Of a stretch of 64,000 nt of DNA, positions 24,846-33,718 are shown piece by piece (positions within the stretch are counted from its first letter, which is position 1; every line of letters begins with the position of its first letter). This DNA is from Streptomyces sp. P9-A2 (GTDB taxonomy: Bacteria; Actinomycetota; Actinomycetes; Streptomycetales; Streptomycetaceae). The position numbers were made by a program, and so were the translations under genes. The notes below the pieces were generated by a model, which did not search any database, had not been told where the DNA came from, and saw only the letters and a list, made by a program, of their open reading frames with translations. Where the stretch lies: assembly GCF_036634175.1 (NCBI RefSeq), contig NZ_JAZIFX010000001.1, forward strand, positions 7,440,001 to 7,504,000, written 5' to 3'.

Positions 24846-25931
24846 TTACCAGCACATGACCGCGGTCTCGCCCGAACCCCGTGCGGAGTAGAGGCGGATC
24901 CGGACGTAGTAGCGGCGGCCCTTGACGAGCCGGACCGCGAGGGTCGCGTTGTGCGGGGTTCCTCCGTCGTCGTGCCCGGCGAGGTAGCGGGGCTCCCCGG
25001 CCCGTTCCTCGAACAGCACGACGACCAGGTCGCCGTCGCCGAAGGTGCCCACCGTGTAGTCGCGGGTCTCCACCGGGTCGATGTGGAAGTCGGCCTGTTC
25101 GCCGGGGCCCAGACCGAGCGGCACCGAGCGGAACGGCACCAGCGCGGGCGGGCCGGACCGTTCGGCCGGCGGATACCAGCCGAGGGCGAACTCCTTGTCC
25201 GCCGCGGACAGCGTGCCGGGCGGATGGACGCCCCCGCGGAACTGCTCCGGTTCCAGTATCAGCCCCGGCGCGAAGGCGTACCCCATGATCGAATCGGTGT
25301 CCCAGACGGGGCCGTTGGCCTCGTTCGCGTCCAGCTTGCGCAGGATGTTGTGGTGCGTCCGTTCCCGGCTCCAGTGGTTGGGCGGGCCCGCCAGTTCGGC
25401 GTACACGGCCTCGTCGTCCCAGTGGAGACCCGCGCAGGGGCTCTGGTGCTCGTGCAGCATGCCCAGGGCGTGGCCGATCTGGTGCAGGGCCGTCCCACGC
25501 TCCCCGGGCTCGGTCAGGTCCCAGCCGAAGTTCATGGTGCGCTCGTGCAGACCCGCCAGGAGCGCCTCCTTGCCCACGGCCGACCAGGAGCCGCCGCCGG
25601 ACTGGAAGCCGATGCGCACCTCCGCCTCCGAGCGGTCACGGACCTCGGTGAAGACGAGCCCGATCCCGAGGCCCTGCCACTCGGCGAAGCACTCGCGCAC
25701 CACGTCCTGCTGCGTCTTGGAGCCGCCCCACGACACCCACCGGGTCCGGCCGGTTCCCGGCACGGGAATGACCGACCCGTCGGTGTCGCCGCGGAAGAAG
25801 CAGTAGTGCAGCACGGTGCCGTTGACCCACATCCGCCGCCCGGCGGTCAGCGCGCCGAGCCGCTCGGCGGCGAGCCCCGGCGCGAAGACGGGGGCCGGCT
25901 GCCGCGTCAGCGAGCAGTAGCGAGGGGCCAT
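24846..25931 (-). CDS. Metzincin (astacin/matrixin-like) protein with inactivated catalytic Glu
   Basis: A 361-residue protein. Residues ~30-260 follow the metzincin layout: TLHYCFF-like strand, WVSWGGSKTQQDVVRECFAE, VRIGFQSGGGSWSAVG, then TALHQIGHALGMLHEHQSP at about 147-165. The zinc motif is normally HExxHxxGxxHE; here the catalytic Glu is Gln (CAC CAG ATC GGC CAC), residue ~151. The three His are kept. SIMGYAF replaces the usual Met-turn SIMHYxF. A ~100-residue C-terminal beta domain (FHIDPVETRDYTVGTFGDGD) resembles binding modules. No signal peptide is seen. Probably a zinc-binding pseudoprotease. Confidence 0.75.
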   Translation of the reverse strand: MAPRYCSLTRQPAPVFAPGLAAERLGALTAGRRMWVNGTVLHYCFFRGDTDGSVIPVPGTGRTRWVSWGGSKTQQDVVRECFAEWQGLGIGLVFTEVRDRSEAEVRIGFQSGGGSWSAVGKEALLAGLHERTMNFGWDLTEPGERGTALHQIGHALGMLHEHQSPCAGLHWDDEAVYAELAGPPNHWSRERTHHNILRKLDANEANGPVWDTDSIMGYAFAPGLILEPEQFRGGVHPPGTLSAADKEFALGWYPPAERSGPPALVPFRSVPLGLGPGEQADFHIDPVETRDYTVGTFGDGDLVVVLFEERAGEPRYLAGHDDGGTPHNATLAVRLVKGRRYYVRIRLYSARGSGETAVMCW

Positions 25932-26102
25932 GGGTGAGAGGGTGCCCCACGGACGGCCCCCGGCGCCTGAGTCGGGGTCTACTCAACTCGCCCTGTATCA
26001 GGCGTGAGTATCCCCGCTCCTGTTGATGTGACGACTTCGCCGGGGAACACGACCACGCCGTACCCGCCGTTCCGGCCCCACGAGAGGGAGGAGACGCCGT
26101 CC

Positions 26103-27971
26103 ATGAGGGACGTGGTGGCGCCGGAGCCCTTGCCGCTCTGGCCCTTCACCGGCAGGGAGGACGAACTGCATCTGATCCGCCGGTCGTTGGCCGGAGCCCG
26201 GCGTGGCCTCGTGGTGACCGGACCGCCGGGCCGGGGCAAGACCCGGCTCGTCACCGAGGCCGTCCGCGGCACCGACTGCGCCCAAGTCGCCGGAATCCCG
26301 CAGTCCCACCGGATGCCGTTCGCCGCCTTCGCCCCTCTGCTGCCCGAATCGGTCACCCTGCACCGAGCGGTCCGACTCCTGTCCGGAGTAAGGACCCTGC
26401 TGGTCGATGACGCCCACCTGCTCGACGACTCCTCCGCCGCCCTGGTCCATCAACTCGCCGTACGGTCGGACACCCGGCTCCTGATCGTCGTCACCGACGG
26501 AGCTCCCGTACCCGCCGCGGTGTCCCGGCTGTGGACCGGTGAGCTGCTGCCCCGCCTGCCCCTGGGACCGCTGCCCCGTGAGGAGACCGCACAGTTGGTC
26601 ACGGTGGGCGCGGGCCGGACCCCGGAGCCCCTCACCGTCAACCGGCTGCACCGCCTCGCCGCCGGCGATCTGCGGCTGCTGCGCGAACTCCTGGGGTTAC
26701 TACGGGTAGACAGGGACCTCACCCGTGTACCGGGTACGGACGAGTGGGCCTGGCGGGGCCCGGTGCCGCTCACGCCGGCCGTCCGCGAGCACACCGCCCA
26801 CCTGCTCACCCGCACGGACCCCGGCGAACGCGAGACGCTGGACCGCCTGGCCTTCGCCGAACCCCTGCCGGTGAACGTGGACGACCCGAGGGGAGCGGAG
26901 GGCCGCCCGGCGGGCCCCGGCCCCCTCGACCTCGCCGCTCTCGAACGCCTGGAGGACGACGGCCTGGTCCACGTCGACGAGCAGGGCGCCGTCCGTCTCG
27001 CCCACCCCCTGCACGGCCCCGTCCTGCGGGCCGCGGCCGGCGGACTGCGGGCGCGTCGGCTGGCCCGCGCGCCCGAGGAGTACGGACCCGCCCTGGACGC
27101 CGAGGCCACCGCCCTCACCGCACTGATCGGACAGGCCGACGTCCGGACCGTCCCGGCGCCCGTGGGGGACTGGCTGGTGGCAGAGGGTCTCCCGGTGCCC
27201 GCCGGGTACGCGGCGCTGCGGGCCCGGTACGCGCGGCTGCGGGGCGAGGTGCGGGAGGCCGCCGCATGGGCCCGCGAGGGACTGCGCACGACGGCCTCCG
27301 GCCCCTCCGGTACCGGAGCAGAAGCCGGAGTAGAAGCCGAAGCCGGGGCGGCCGTCGAAGCCGGAGCCGAACTCGCCCTCGCCGAGGCCCAGTCGCTCGC
27401 CCTCGCGAGCGTCCGGCACCCCGCCCACGCCCCGCACGACCCCTATGACGCCGTCCGCCTGGGCACTCCCGAGCAGGCCGCCGGGCGGCTCACCGGTGTC
27501 TTCGCCGCCCATGCCGACGCCCTCACGCACGCCGACGGTCCCGCCCTGGACCGCGCGGCCGGCGAACTGGAGCGGCGCGGCTTCCTGTTGTTCGCGGCCG
27601 AGGCGTACGCCCAGGCCGCCGCCGTCCACCGCGACCCGGGCGCCGCCCGTACCGCGCGCACGCGTGCCGTCGCCCTCGCCCGCCGCTGCCAGGGCGCCCG
27701 CACCCCGGCACTCGCCGGTCCGGTCCTGGGCGAACTCACCGCACGGCAACGGCAGATCGTCACCCTCGCCGCCACCGGCCTCAGCAACCGGCAGATCGCC
27801 GAACGCCTCACCCTGTCGATCCGTACCGTCGGCAACCACCTGTACAGCGCCTACACCCGCCTCGGCGCGAGCGACCGCACCGCCCTGCCCCGACTGACCG
27901 AACTCCGGCCGACCCACTTCAGGTCGACCGAACTCCGGCCGACCGACTTCCGGGAGACGCAGCCCGCCTGA
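26103..27971 (+). CDS. Large LuxR-family regulator with AAA-type ATPase domain
   Basis: A 622-residue LAL-like regulator. LWPFTGREDELHLIRRSLAG leads into VVTGPPGRGKTRLV (Walker A) and TLLVDDAHLLDDSSA (Walker B). A long helical, alanine-rich middle follows, with an EAGVEAEAGAAVEAGAE low-complexity stretch. The C-terminal LuxR HTH is LTARQRQIVTLAATGLSNRQ and RTVGNHLYSAYTRLGASDR. ATG 26103 is preferred (GAGGGAGGAG about 10 bases upstream) over GTG 26004. It lies between the metzincin-like gene and the CHAT locus; its targets are unknown. Confidence 0.85.
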   Translation: MRDVVAPEPLPLWPFTGREDELHLIRRSLAGARRGLVVTGPPGRGKTRLVTEAVRGTDCAQVAGIPQSHRMPFAAFAPLLPESVTLHRAVRLLSGVRTLLVDDAHLLDDSSAALVHQLAVRSDTRLLIVVTDGAPVPAAVSRLWTGELLPRLPLGPLPREETAQLVTVGAGRTPEPLTVNRLHRLAAGDLRLLRELLGLLRVDRDLTRVPGTDEWAWRGPVPLTPAVREHTAHLLTRTDPGERETLDRLAFAEPLPVNVDDPRGAEGRPAGPGPLDLAALERLEDDGLVHVDEQGAVRLAHPLHGPVLRAAAGGLRARRLARAPEEYGPALDAEATALTALIGQADVRTVPAPVGDWLVAEGLPVPAGYAALRARYARLRGEVREAAAWAREGLRTTASGPSGTGAEAGVEAEAGAAVEAGAELALAEAQSLALASVRHPAHAPHDPYDAVRLGTPEQAAGRLTGVFAAHADALTHADGPALDRAAGELERRGFLLFAAEAYAQAAAVHRDPGAARTARTRAVALARRCQGARTPALAGPVLGELTARQRQIVTLAATGLSNRQIAERLTLSIRTVGNHLYSAYTRLGASDRTALPRLTELRPTHFRSTELRPTDFRETQPA

Positions 27972-28007
27972 CCCCTCGTACTCCGGGCCGGGGGCCGACC
28001 GTTCGGC

Positions 28008-30638
28008 TCAAGCCGCGCCGAACGCCGAGAACGCCCACCCGGTGGCCCGGTGCACCGCGTCGTCCGGCAGTGAGGCCCGCGCGTCGCGCAGGGCCTGGGC
28101 CAGGGACAGCCCCGCGTCGAGCCCTTTGTGCAGCGCGAGCATCAGCGGCACCACCGCGGCGTCGTTGACGGGCGCGCTGCACGCCACCACCCCCGCTGTG
28201 CCGAGCGGCAGCAACGCCGTGACCAGACCCAGGAGTTCGTCGGCCCCCACACTGGCGAACCGCGCGGTGTCGCAGCAGGACAGGATGATCCGGTACGGGC
28301 TGCGGTCGAGCCGCTCGAAGTCGTGCACGATCAGCGGCCCGTCGGCCATCCGCAGCGAGGAGAACAGCGGACCGTCCGCGCGGAACTCGCCGTGCGCGGC
28401 GATGTGCGCCAGTTCGGCCCCGTCCAGTTCCTCCAGTACCCGCTCCACCCTCGCGTCGTCCTCCTCCAGGACCCTCGCCCCGCCGTACCGGCCGGCGAGC
28501 TCCGGCACCTCCGCGCCGCCCGTCGCGAGCCCGGGACCGCGCACCAGCACCTGGCGGCCACCGGGCGGCGGCGCGGTCTCCCGCGCACGCAGCCACCCGC
28601 TCGCCGACGGCGACACGCTGAACACCCGGTCCCGCAGCGACGGCAGCAGCGCCCACGGCACCCGGTGCAGCCGCCCCGGCGGAACGACCACCAGCGGGCC
28701 GGTGCCCAGATGCGCCGCCGCCGGCCCCAGCAGCAGCTCCTCCAGACGCCGGCCCGCCGCCTCCACCACCGGCAGCCGCGCCTGAGCCCCCGGATGGGCG
28801 AGGCGCCGCAGCCCGGCCTGCACATGCTCGGCCTCGGTCTCCGCCGCGGCCAGCAGGCCCGCCTCGAACCGCCGTACCCGCCCCTGCCCGCACAGCAGTA
28901 CCTGCACCCGCCCGTCGAGCACGGCGAGTTCCACCAGCCGGCCGTCACCGCTGTCGCTCAGCCGCCGCAGCAGCCTGCCCACGTCGAACCGGCCCCCGAC
29001 GTCGAAGCGGCCCCGGACGTCGGCCGCCGTACCGCGCACGTGCAGGGTGCGGGAGCGTATCTCCCGTTCCAGACGCCGCTGTTCCCGCTCCAGTGCCGGC
29101 ACGGCCCTGCCGTCCATCCGGGCCTCCTCCGCGCGGGCGGCGATCTCCCGGTAGGCGGTCATGCCGCTGAGCAGCACCGGGTCGGTGGGCGGCCGGGTGG
29201 GCGGCGTGGACAGCGCGGTGGCCCGCCAGCGTTCGCTCCACACCAGCAGCCGCCGCGGCCCGCCCGAGACCAGGCTCGCCCGCTGGGCCAGGGCGGCCAG
29301 CTCCGCGCCCTGCGCGGTGGCACGCGCCCGAAGCTCCGACGCGCCCAGCGTCATCCGGTGGTCGTCGAGCACGTCGAGCCCCCGACGGCAGGCCTCCAGC
29401 ACACCTCGCGCGGACCCGGCCGCCTGCGCCCGCAACGCCTGCGCGGCCCAGCCCGTCACCCGTGCGAGCGGAGGCCCGCTGCGTCTGCTGCGGGCGGCGA
29501 CCGCGAGATGCCGCTCGGCGTCCGCCGTCCAGCCGAGGTCCAGCGCGATCCGGCCCGCGAGCAGGGACGCCTCCGGCGCCGCCGGCGCGCCCAGGGAGGC
29601 CAGCCGGTCGGCCACCGTCGCCGCCTCCGCGACCAGCCGCCCCGAACCGCGCCCGGCCGCGTGCCGTGCCTCGATCAGCACCAGTCGCGCGTGCGTCTCC
29701 CACCAGGTGCGCCGTTGCCCCGTGAACAGCCGTACGGCGAGCGCCGCGCGGGCGATCGCCGTCTGCGGGTCGTCCGCCAGCCGGGCGGCCCGCGCGGCGG
29801 CCAGCAACAGCTCCGCCTTACGGGTGGACTGGCCGCCGATCCCGTCGAGCGCCCTGACCGCCGCGTCCGCCCCCGCCAGCGCCTCGGACGGCAGTCCCGC
29901 CGCCATCAGCACCTCGCAGCGCCGGATGTCGAGCATGAACGTCGGCGTGCCGAGCTTGGCGTAGCGCTCCTCCGCCTCGTCGAACAGCCTGAGCGCCGCC
30001 GGGACGTCACCGGAACGGAACGCGGCGAGACCCCGGCTCTCCACCGAGTCCGCCTTGTCGTGCTCCTGACCCGTGGTGTCCCACAGCGCCTCCGCCGCGG
30101 TGAAGTCGGCGTTCGCCTGCCTCACCGCACCCAGTGCCAGATGCACCGTCGCGCGCAGGGTCAGGGCGCGCGCCGTCCAGATCACGTCGTCCGCCTGCCG
30201 CAGCACGGTGATGGCCCGCCGTACGTCCTCCAGCGCCTCCTTGTGGTGTCCCAGCACCCACCACGAATAGGCACGCCGGAACAGCACACGCGCGCGGGTG
30301 TGCCCGCTGCCGCGCGCGACTCCACGGCCCAGGGCGTCCAGGCCCTGCCGGGTGCGCCCCGCGTGCACCAGCGCCACCCCGAGGGTGCCCAGGACGTCCG
30401 CCTCCCGCTCGGCCGAGTCCGCGCGCGCCGCCCAGTCCCGGGCCCGCCGCAGATGGGTCAGGGCCAGCCGCAGGTCGCCGAAGTCCCGCTGCCAGATGCC
30501 GATCACCTGGTGGGCGACGGACGCGTGCAGCGGCGAGGGGCGGTCGCCCAGCACCTTTTCCGCCCTCGCCAGGGCTTCGCCCGGGTCGGCGAAGACCATC
30601 GGCAGCAGTTCCAGCACCGGTTCGCTTCCCGCTGTCAC
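28008..30638 (-). CDS. TPR-CHAT domain caspase-like protease
   Basis: An 876-residue protein from GTG 30638. The N-terminal ~450 residues are tetratricopeptide-like helices (ALTHLRRARDWAARADSAER, QADDVIWTARALTLRATVHL, VPAALRLFDEAEERYAKLG). The C-terminal ~300 residues form a CHAT domain with LAHIAAHGEF (catalytic His) and IILSCCDTARF (catalytic Cys), then TALLPLGTAGVVACSAPVND and SLAQALRDARASL. Both catalytic residues are kept. It is divergent from a subtilisin-like protease and near a sigma factor and small partner protein, suggesting a sensor-protease module in which TPRs recognise a partner and CHAT cleaves it. No signal peptide: cytoplasmic. Confidence 0.9.
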   Translation of the reverse strand: MTAGSEPVLELLPMVFADPGEALARAEKVLGDRPSPLHASVAHQVIGIWQRDFGDLRLALTHLRRARDWAARADSAEREADVLGTLGVALVHAGRTRQGLDALGRGVARGSGHTRARVLFRRAYSWWVLGHHKEALEDVRRAITVLRQADDVIWTARALTLRATVHLALGAVRQANADFTAAEALWDTTGQEHDKADSVESRGLAAFRSGDVPAALRLFDEAEERYAKLGTPTFMLDIRRCEVLMAAGLPSEALAGADAAVRALDGIGGQSTRKAELLLAAARAARLADDPQTAIARAALAVRLFTGQRRTWWETHARLVLIEARHAAGRGSGRLVAEAATVADRLASLGAPAAPEASLLAGRIALDLGWTADAERHLAVAARSRRSGPPLARVTGWAAQALRAQAAGSARGVLEACRRGLDVLDDHRMTLGASELRARATAQGAELAALAQRASLVSGGPRRLLVWSERWRATALSTPPTRPPTDPVLLSGMTAYREIAARAEEARMDGRAVPALEREQRRLEREIRSRTLHVRGTAADVRGRFDVGGRFDVGRLLRRLSDSGDGRLVELAVLDGRVQVLLCGQGRVRRFEAGLLAAAETEAEHVQAGLRRLAHPGAQARLPVVEAAGRRLEELLLGPAAAHLGTGPLVVVPPGRLHRVPWALLPSLRDRVFSVSPSASGWLRARETAPPPGGRQVLVRGPGLATGGAEVPELAGRYGGARVLEEDDARVERVLEELDGAELAHIAAHGEFRADGPLFSSLRMADGPLIVHDFERLDRSPYRIILSCCDTARFASVGADELLGLVTALLPLGTAGVVACSAPVNDAAVVPLMLALHKGLDAGLSLAQALRDARASLPDDAVHRATGWAFSAFGAA

Positions 30639-30813
30639 CTCATGGATGGTAGTGCTCCGCAACCGTGCCTCACAGGTGCGATGTTGTATCAAACAGCCGC
30701 CCCACGACTCTGATTCACGACGCGCCGTTCTCCGGCAGCCCGGCCGGACACCGGCACCACCCGACATCCGCACCGTTCTCCGGCAGCCTCGTTCCATGGC
30801 AGCTCCGTTCCAC

Positions 30814-30851
30814 GACAGCACCGCTCTACGACGACAGCACCGCTCTACGAC
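30814..30851 (+). repeat. Two 19-bp tandem repeats in CHAT/S8 divergent promoter region
   Basis: GACAGCACCGCTCTACGAC occurs twice head-to-tail. The same 258-base intergenic region also repeats CCGTTCTCCGGCAGCC-like sequence at about 30725 and 30773. Iterated sites between divergent genes suggest binding sites for a shared regulator. Confidence 0.6.
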
Positions 30852-30896
30852 AGCTTCCGCGGCCCCGGCCGCCATCGCCCCGGTGGAGGACACGCC

Positions 30897-32325
30897 ATGG
30901 CACCACAGCGATTCCGTGAGCAGTACGACCAGATCCAGCGCTCCATGCCCGACATCCCCCTGGCGGTCGGCCCGGACGACGCGGGAGAGTTCCTCTACGA
31001 GAAGGGCGTCGTGCTCGCCCGCGACGGCGAGGAGGCGCGCCTCGTCGAGGACACCGTGCGCCGGCACTTCACCACGTTCGCGGGCCTGACCGCCGACCAT
31101 GTGCGCCGGACGAGCCCGGAGACCAACCGCTCGGGCATCACACGCATCCGGGTCGCCGACCCCGGGCAGGGTGACGGCAGCGGCGACCCGGCCGTCGCGG
31201 GCGCCCTGCGCGCCCTGCGGGAGCCGGAGGGCCGCACCGGCCGTCGGCTGGTCAGCCGCAACCACGTGGTGTCGATCGCGGTCAACGCCTGCCCCGGCGA
31301 CGAGCCCGTACCCGTGGAGGCCGGCGCGCAGCCCAACCCGGCCGCAGCCGACGGCGCCCACACCCCGGCCGGCGCCGTCGGGGTACTCGTCATCGACACC
31401 GGCCTCATGAACGACTACCGCTCCTACCCGCTCCTCGCCCACACCCGGGGCGACGCCCAGGTCGAGGAGTGCGGGGACGACGGCATCCTGAGGCAGTACT
31501 GCGGCCACGGCACGTTCATCGCGGGGCTCGTCGCGGCCGTCGCCCCCAACACCGACATCACCGTCCGCGGCACCCTGAACGACGCCGGCGCCATCCTGGA
31601 GTCCGAGTTCGGCGAGAAGCTGTTCGAGGCCGTCGACCAGGACGGCTGGCCCGACATCCTCAGCCTCTCCGCCGGCACCTCCAACGGCCGCACCGACGGA
31701 CTGCTCGGCGTCGACGCCTTCATGCGGGAACTCCGGCAGCAGCGCACCCTGCTGGTCGCATGCGCCGGCAACAACTCCAGCGCCACCCCGTTCTGGCCCG
31801 CCGCCTACGCCGACCTCCCCGGCTTCGAGAACGCCGTCCTGTCGGTCGGCGCCCTGCGCGGCGACGGCGAGTTCGGCGCCTGCTTCAGCAACCACGGCGC
31901 CTGGGTGAAGGCCTACGCTCCCGGCGAGCGCCTCACCAGCGCGCTCACCGGCTTCGACACCCCCGTGCCGTACGTGTACCAGCACTCCACCTACGACGCC
32001 TGCCGCTACGGCTTCGGCTACGCCTGTACCTGCCGGCACCCCCGGCACGCCGGCGTCCTGAGCGAGGAGGGCGGCTCCGGCAAGCCGGACCAGGTGATGT
32101 TCGAGGGCCTCGCCCAGTGGAGCGGTACCTCGTTCGCCACGCCCGTCGCCGTCGGTATGGTCGCTGCCCACATGACCGCGCGGGCCGAGACCGACCCGCG
32201 CGGCCCGACAGCAGCTGATGGACGCGAACAGCGAGGTCGCCGAGGTGCGCGGGGCGAACGTGCCGGCGCTCATTCCGGCGACCTGGAGTCCCACGCCGGT
32301 CGCGCTCCCCTCCGCCCGGACATGA
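30897..32325 (+). CDS. Subtilisin-like S8 serine peptidase with a C-terminal frameshift
   Basis: The peptidase domain has GVLVIDTGL (Asp ~167), YCGHGTFIAGLVAA (His ~204), LLVACAGNNSS (oxyanion Asn) and SGTSFATPVAVGMVAAHM (Ser ~412). A ~145-residue N-terminal region precedes it; no signal peptide, so cytoplasmic. Near 32200 the frame must shift by one: the +1 frame continues ARQQLMDANSEVAEVRGANV, PALIPATWSP and stops at 32325, a plausible native end. The unshifted frame instead runs on into the sigma factor, giving a spurious 687-residue fusion. The catalytic core is unaffected. Divergent from the CHAT gene. Confidence 0.82.
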
Positions 32326-32384
32326 GGTCCGGAACCATCTCCTCCACGGCGTACGATGACGTGCCGTACACGAGGGGTGGGAGC

Positions 32385-32960
32385 GTGGACCGTACTGATG
32401 TCGGCGTGGTGGTCCGGTCCGCCGCCGACGGCGACGCGGCGGCCTGGAAGTCGATCGTGGAGGGGCTGGGCCCCCTGGTGTGGTCCGTGGTGCGTGCCCA
32501 CCGGCTCTCCGACGCGGACGCGCACGAGGTCTACCAGACGGTGTGGTTCCGCTTCGCCCAGAATCTGGGGCGGATCCGTGAACCGGAGAAGACGGGCGCC
32601 TGGCTCGCCAGTACGGCGCGGCACGAGTGCCTGAAGGTGCTCAGGAACGCGCGCCGGCTGACCCTGACGGACGACCCGCAGCTCCTGGACCGGGTCAGCG
32701 AGGACGGCACACCGGAGCAGTCGCTGCTGGAGGCGGAGGAAGCCGCCGCCCAGAGCGAACGGGTACGGCGGATGTGGCAGGAGTTCGAGGAACTCGGCGA
32801 CCGGTGCAGGCAGTTGCTGCGTGTGCTGATCGCCTCGCCGCCGCCGAGCTATCAGGAGGTGTCCGCCGCGCTCGGTATCGCGGTGGGCAGTATCGGGCCC
32901 CTGCGCCAGCGCTGTCTGCGCCGGCTGCGGGCCCGGCTCGAGGCACGGGGGGCGATTTGA
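32385..32960 (+). CDS. Sigma-70 family (ECF-type) RNA polymerase sigma factor
   Basis: A 191-residue protein from GTG 32385 (GGGGTGGGAG upstream). Region 2: VVRSAADGDAAAWKSIVEGL, AHEVYQTVWFRFAQNLGRIR, GAWLASTARHECLKVLRNAR. Region 4: FEELGDRCRQLLRVLIASPP, YQEVSAALGIAVGSIGPLRQ, RCLRRLRARL. It follows the S8 peptidase by 60 bases and precedes the small partner gene. In such loci it probably drives the module's own expression, with the small downstream protein as candidate modulator; that link is inference. Confidence 0.88.
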   Translation: MDRTDVGVVVRSAADGDAAAWKSIVEGLGPLVWSVVRAHRLSDADAHEVYQTVWFRFAQNLGRIREPEKTGAWLASTARHECLKVLRNARRLTLTDDPQLLDRVSEDGTPEQSLLEAEEAAAQSERVRRMWQEFEELGDRCRQLLRVLIASPPPSYQEVSAALGIAVGSIGPLRQRCLRRLRARLEARGAI

Positions 32961-32965
32961 ACCCT

Positions 32966-33006
32966 CCCCCGGTTGAAGCAGGGGGCTTCCTGGCTCAGGA
33001 AGCCCC
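32966..33006 (+). terminator. Overlapping hairpins after the sigma gene
   Basis: GGGGCTTCCTG (32982-32992) pairs perfectly with CAGGAAGCCCC (32996-33006) around GCT. An upstream CCCCC (32966-32970 region) can alternatively pair with the same GGGGG run. The alternatives resemble an attenuator, or the end of an IS200/IS605-type relic. The ~200 bases that follow hold no plus-strand gene. Confidence 0.5.
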
Positions 33007-33216
33007 ACAGGTCAGCGACCTACGAGGTCCTACTCCCTCGACACCGGCCGGGACGGAACCTGCCCGGTTCGTCGAGCAAAGCTCGGGTGTGCCGTCCTGG
33101 TTCTCGATCGGCACGGTGTGCGCGCTCGGTTCTCGCAACGCACGGCGGGCACTTCACCCGATCACGAGGTGCCCCCGCTCCGGCCCGAAGACCGGGGCGC
33201 CCTTGAAGGAGATCAG

Positions 33217-33693
33217 GTGAACGACATGAGTGAGACCGTGGACGGTCCGCGCGGCTCGGACGCCGACGCCGACCTGTTGGAGGAGGAACTCCGGCAGGCC
33301 GCCGCCGTCCTGGACCCGCTGCCCCCGGCGCTGCTGCAGATCGCCGTGGACGCCTACGCCCTGCACGACCTGGACGCCAAGGTGGCCGAGCTGACCTTCG
33401 ACTCGCTGGTCGACGCCATCCCGGTCAGAGGCGCCGAGCACCCGCCGCGCATGCTCACCTTCAGCGCGGGTGAGGTGACCGTGGACGTCGAGGTGAGCGC
33501 GCACGGCCTCATGGGGCAGCTGATGCCGCCCCAGCCGGCCCGGATCGAGGTGCTGGGCGGACCTCGGCCGGGCTCCTCTCTCACCACCGACGACATGGGC
33601 CGTTTCACCGGCGCCACCCCGCCCTCCGGCCCGTTCGCCCTGCGCCTGCGGACCGCAGGGGACGTGGTGGAGACGGAGTGGCTGCGCACCTGA
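33217..33693 (+). CDS. Small partner protein of the sigma/CHAT/S8 locus
   Basis: A 158-residue protein from GTG 33217 (AAGGAG 5 bases upstream; ATG 33226 is an alternative). The N-terminal half is helical and acidic (LLEEELRQAAAVLDPLPPAL, LQIAVDAYALHDLDAKVAEL). The C-terminal half is beta-rich (LTFSAGEVTVDVEV, GQLMPPQPARIEVLGG, DDMGRFTGATPPSGPFALRL), like a carboxypeptidase-regulatory-type sandwich. The helical LAxL part is reminiscent of anti-sigma-like partners placed next to ECF genes in Streptomyces. No enzyme motif. Function unknown; position argues for a sigma-factor or protease partner. Confidence 0.7.
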   Translation: MNDMSETVDGPRGSDADADLLEEELRQAAAVLDPLPPALLQIAVDAYALHDLDAKVAELTFDSLVDAIPVRGAEHPPRMLTFSAGEVTVDVEVSAHGLMGQLMPPQPARIEVLGGPRPGSSLTTDDMGRFTGATPPSGPFALRLRTAGDVVETEWLRT

Positions 33694-33718
33694 CCCGGAT
33701 GAGGGGAACGGCGCCCGG

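Noticed and set aside
30897..32960. True protease-sigma fusion protein
   Set aside because: A one-base shift at ~32200 restores an S8-like tail with a stop at 32325, and the sigma gene has its own start and ribosome site.
28008..33008. A 1666-codon open frame on the minus strand spanning CHAT, S8 and sigma genes
   Set aside because: Only the part up to 30638 carries TPR and CHAT motifs. The rest is antisense to the S8 and sigma genes and is open because of GC-rich codon bias.
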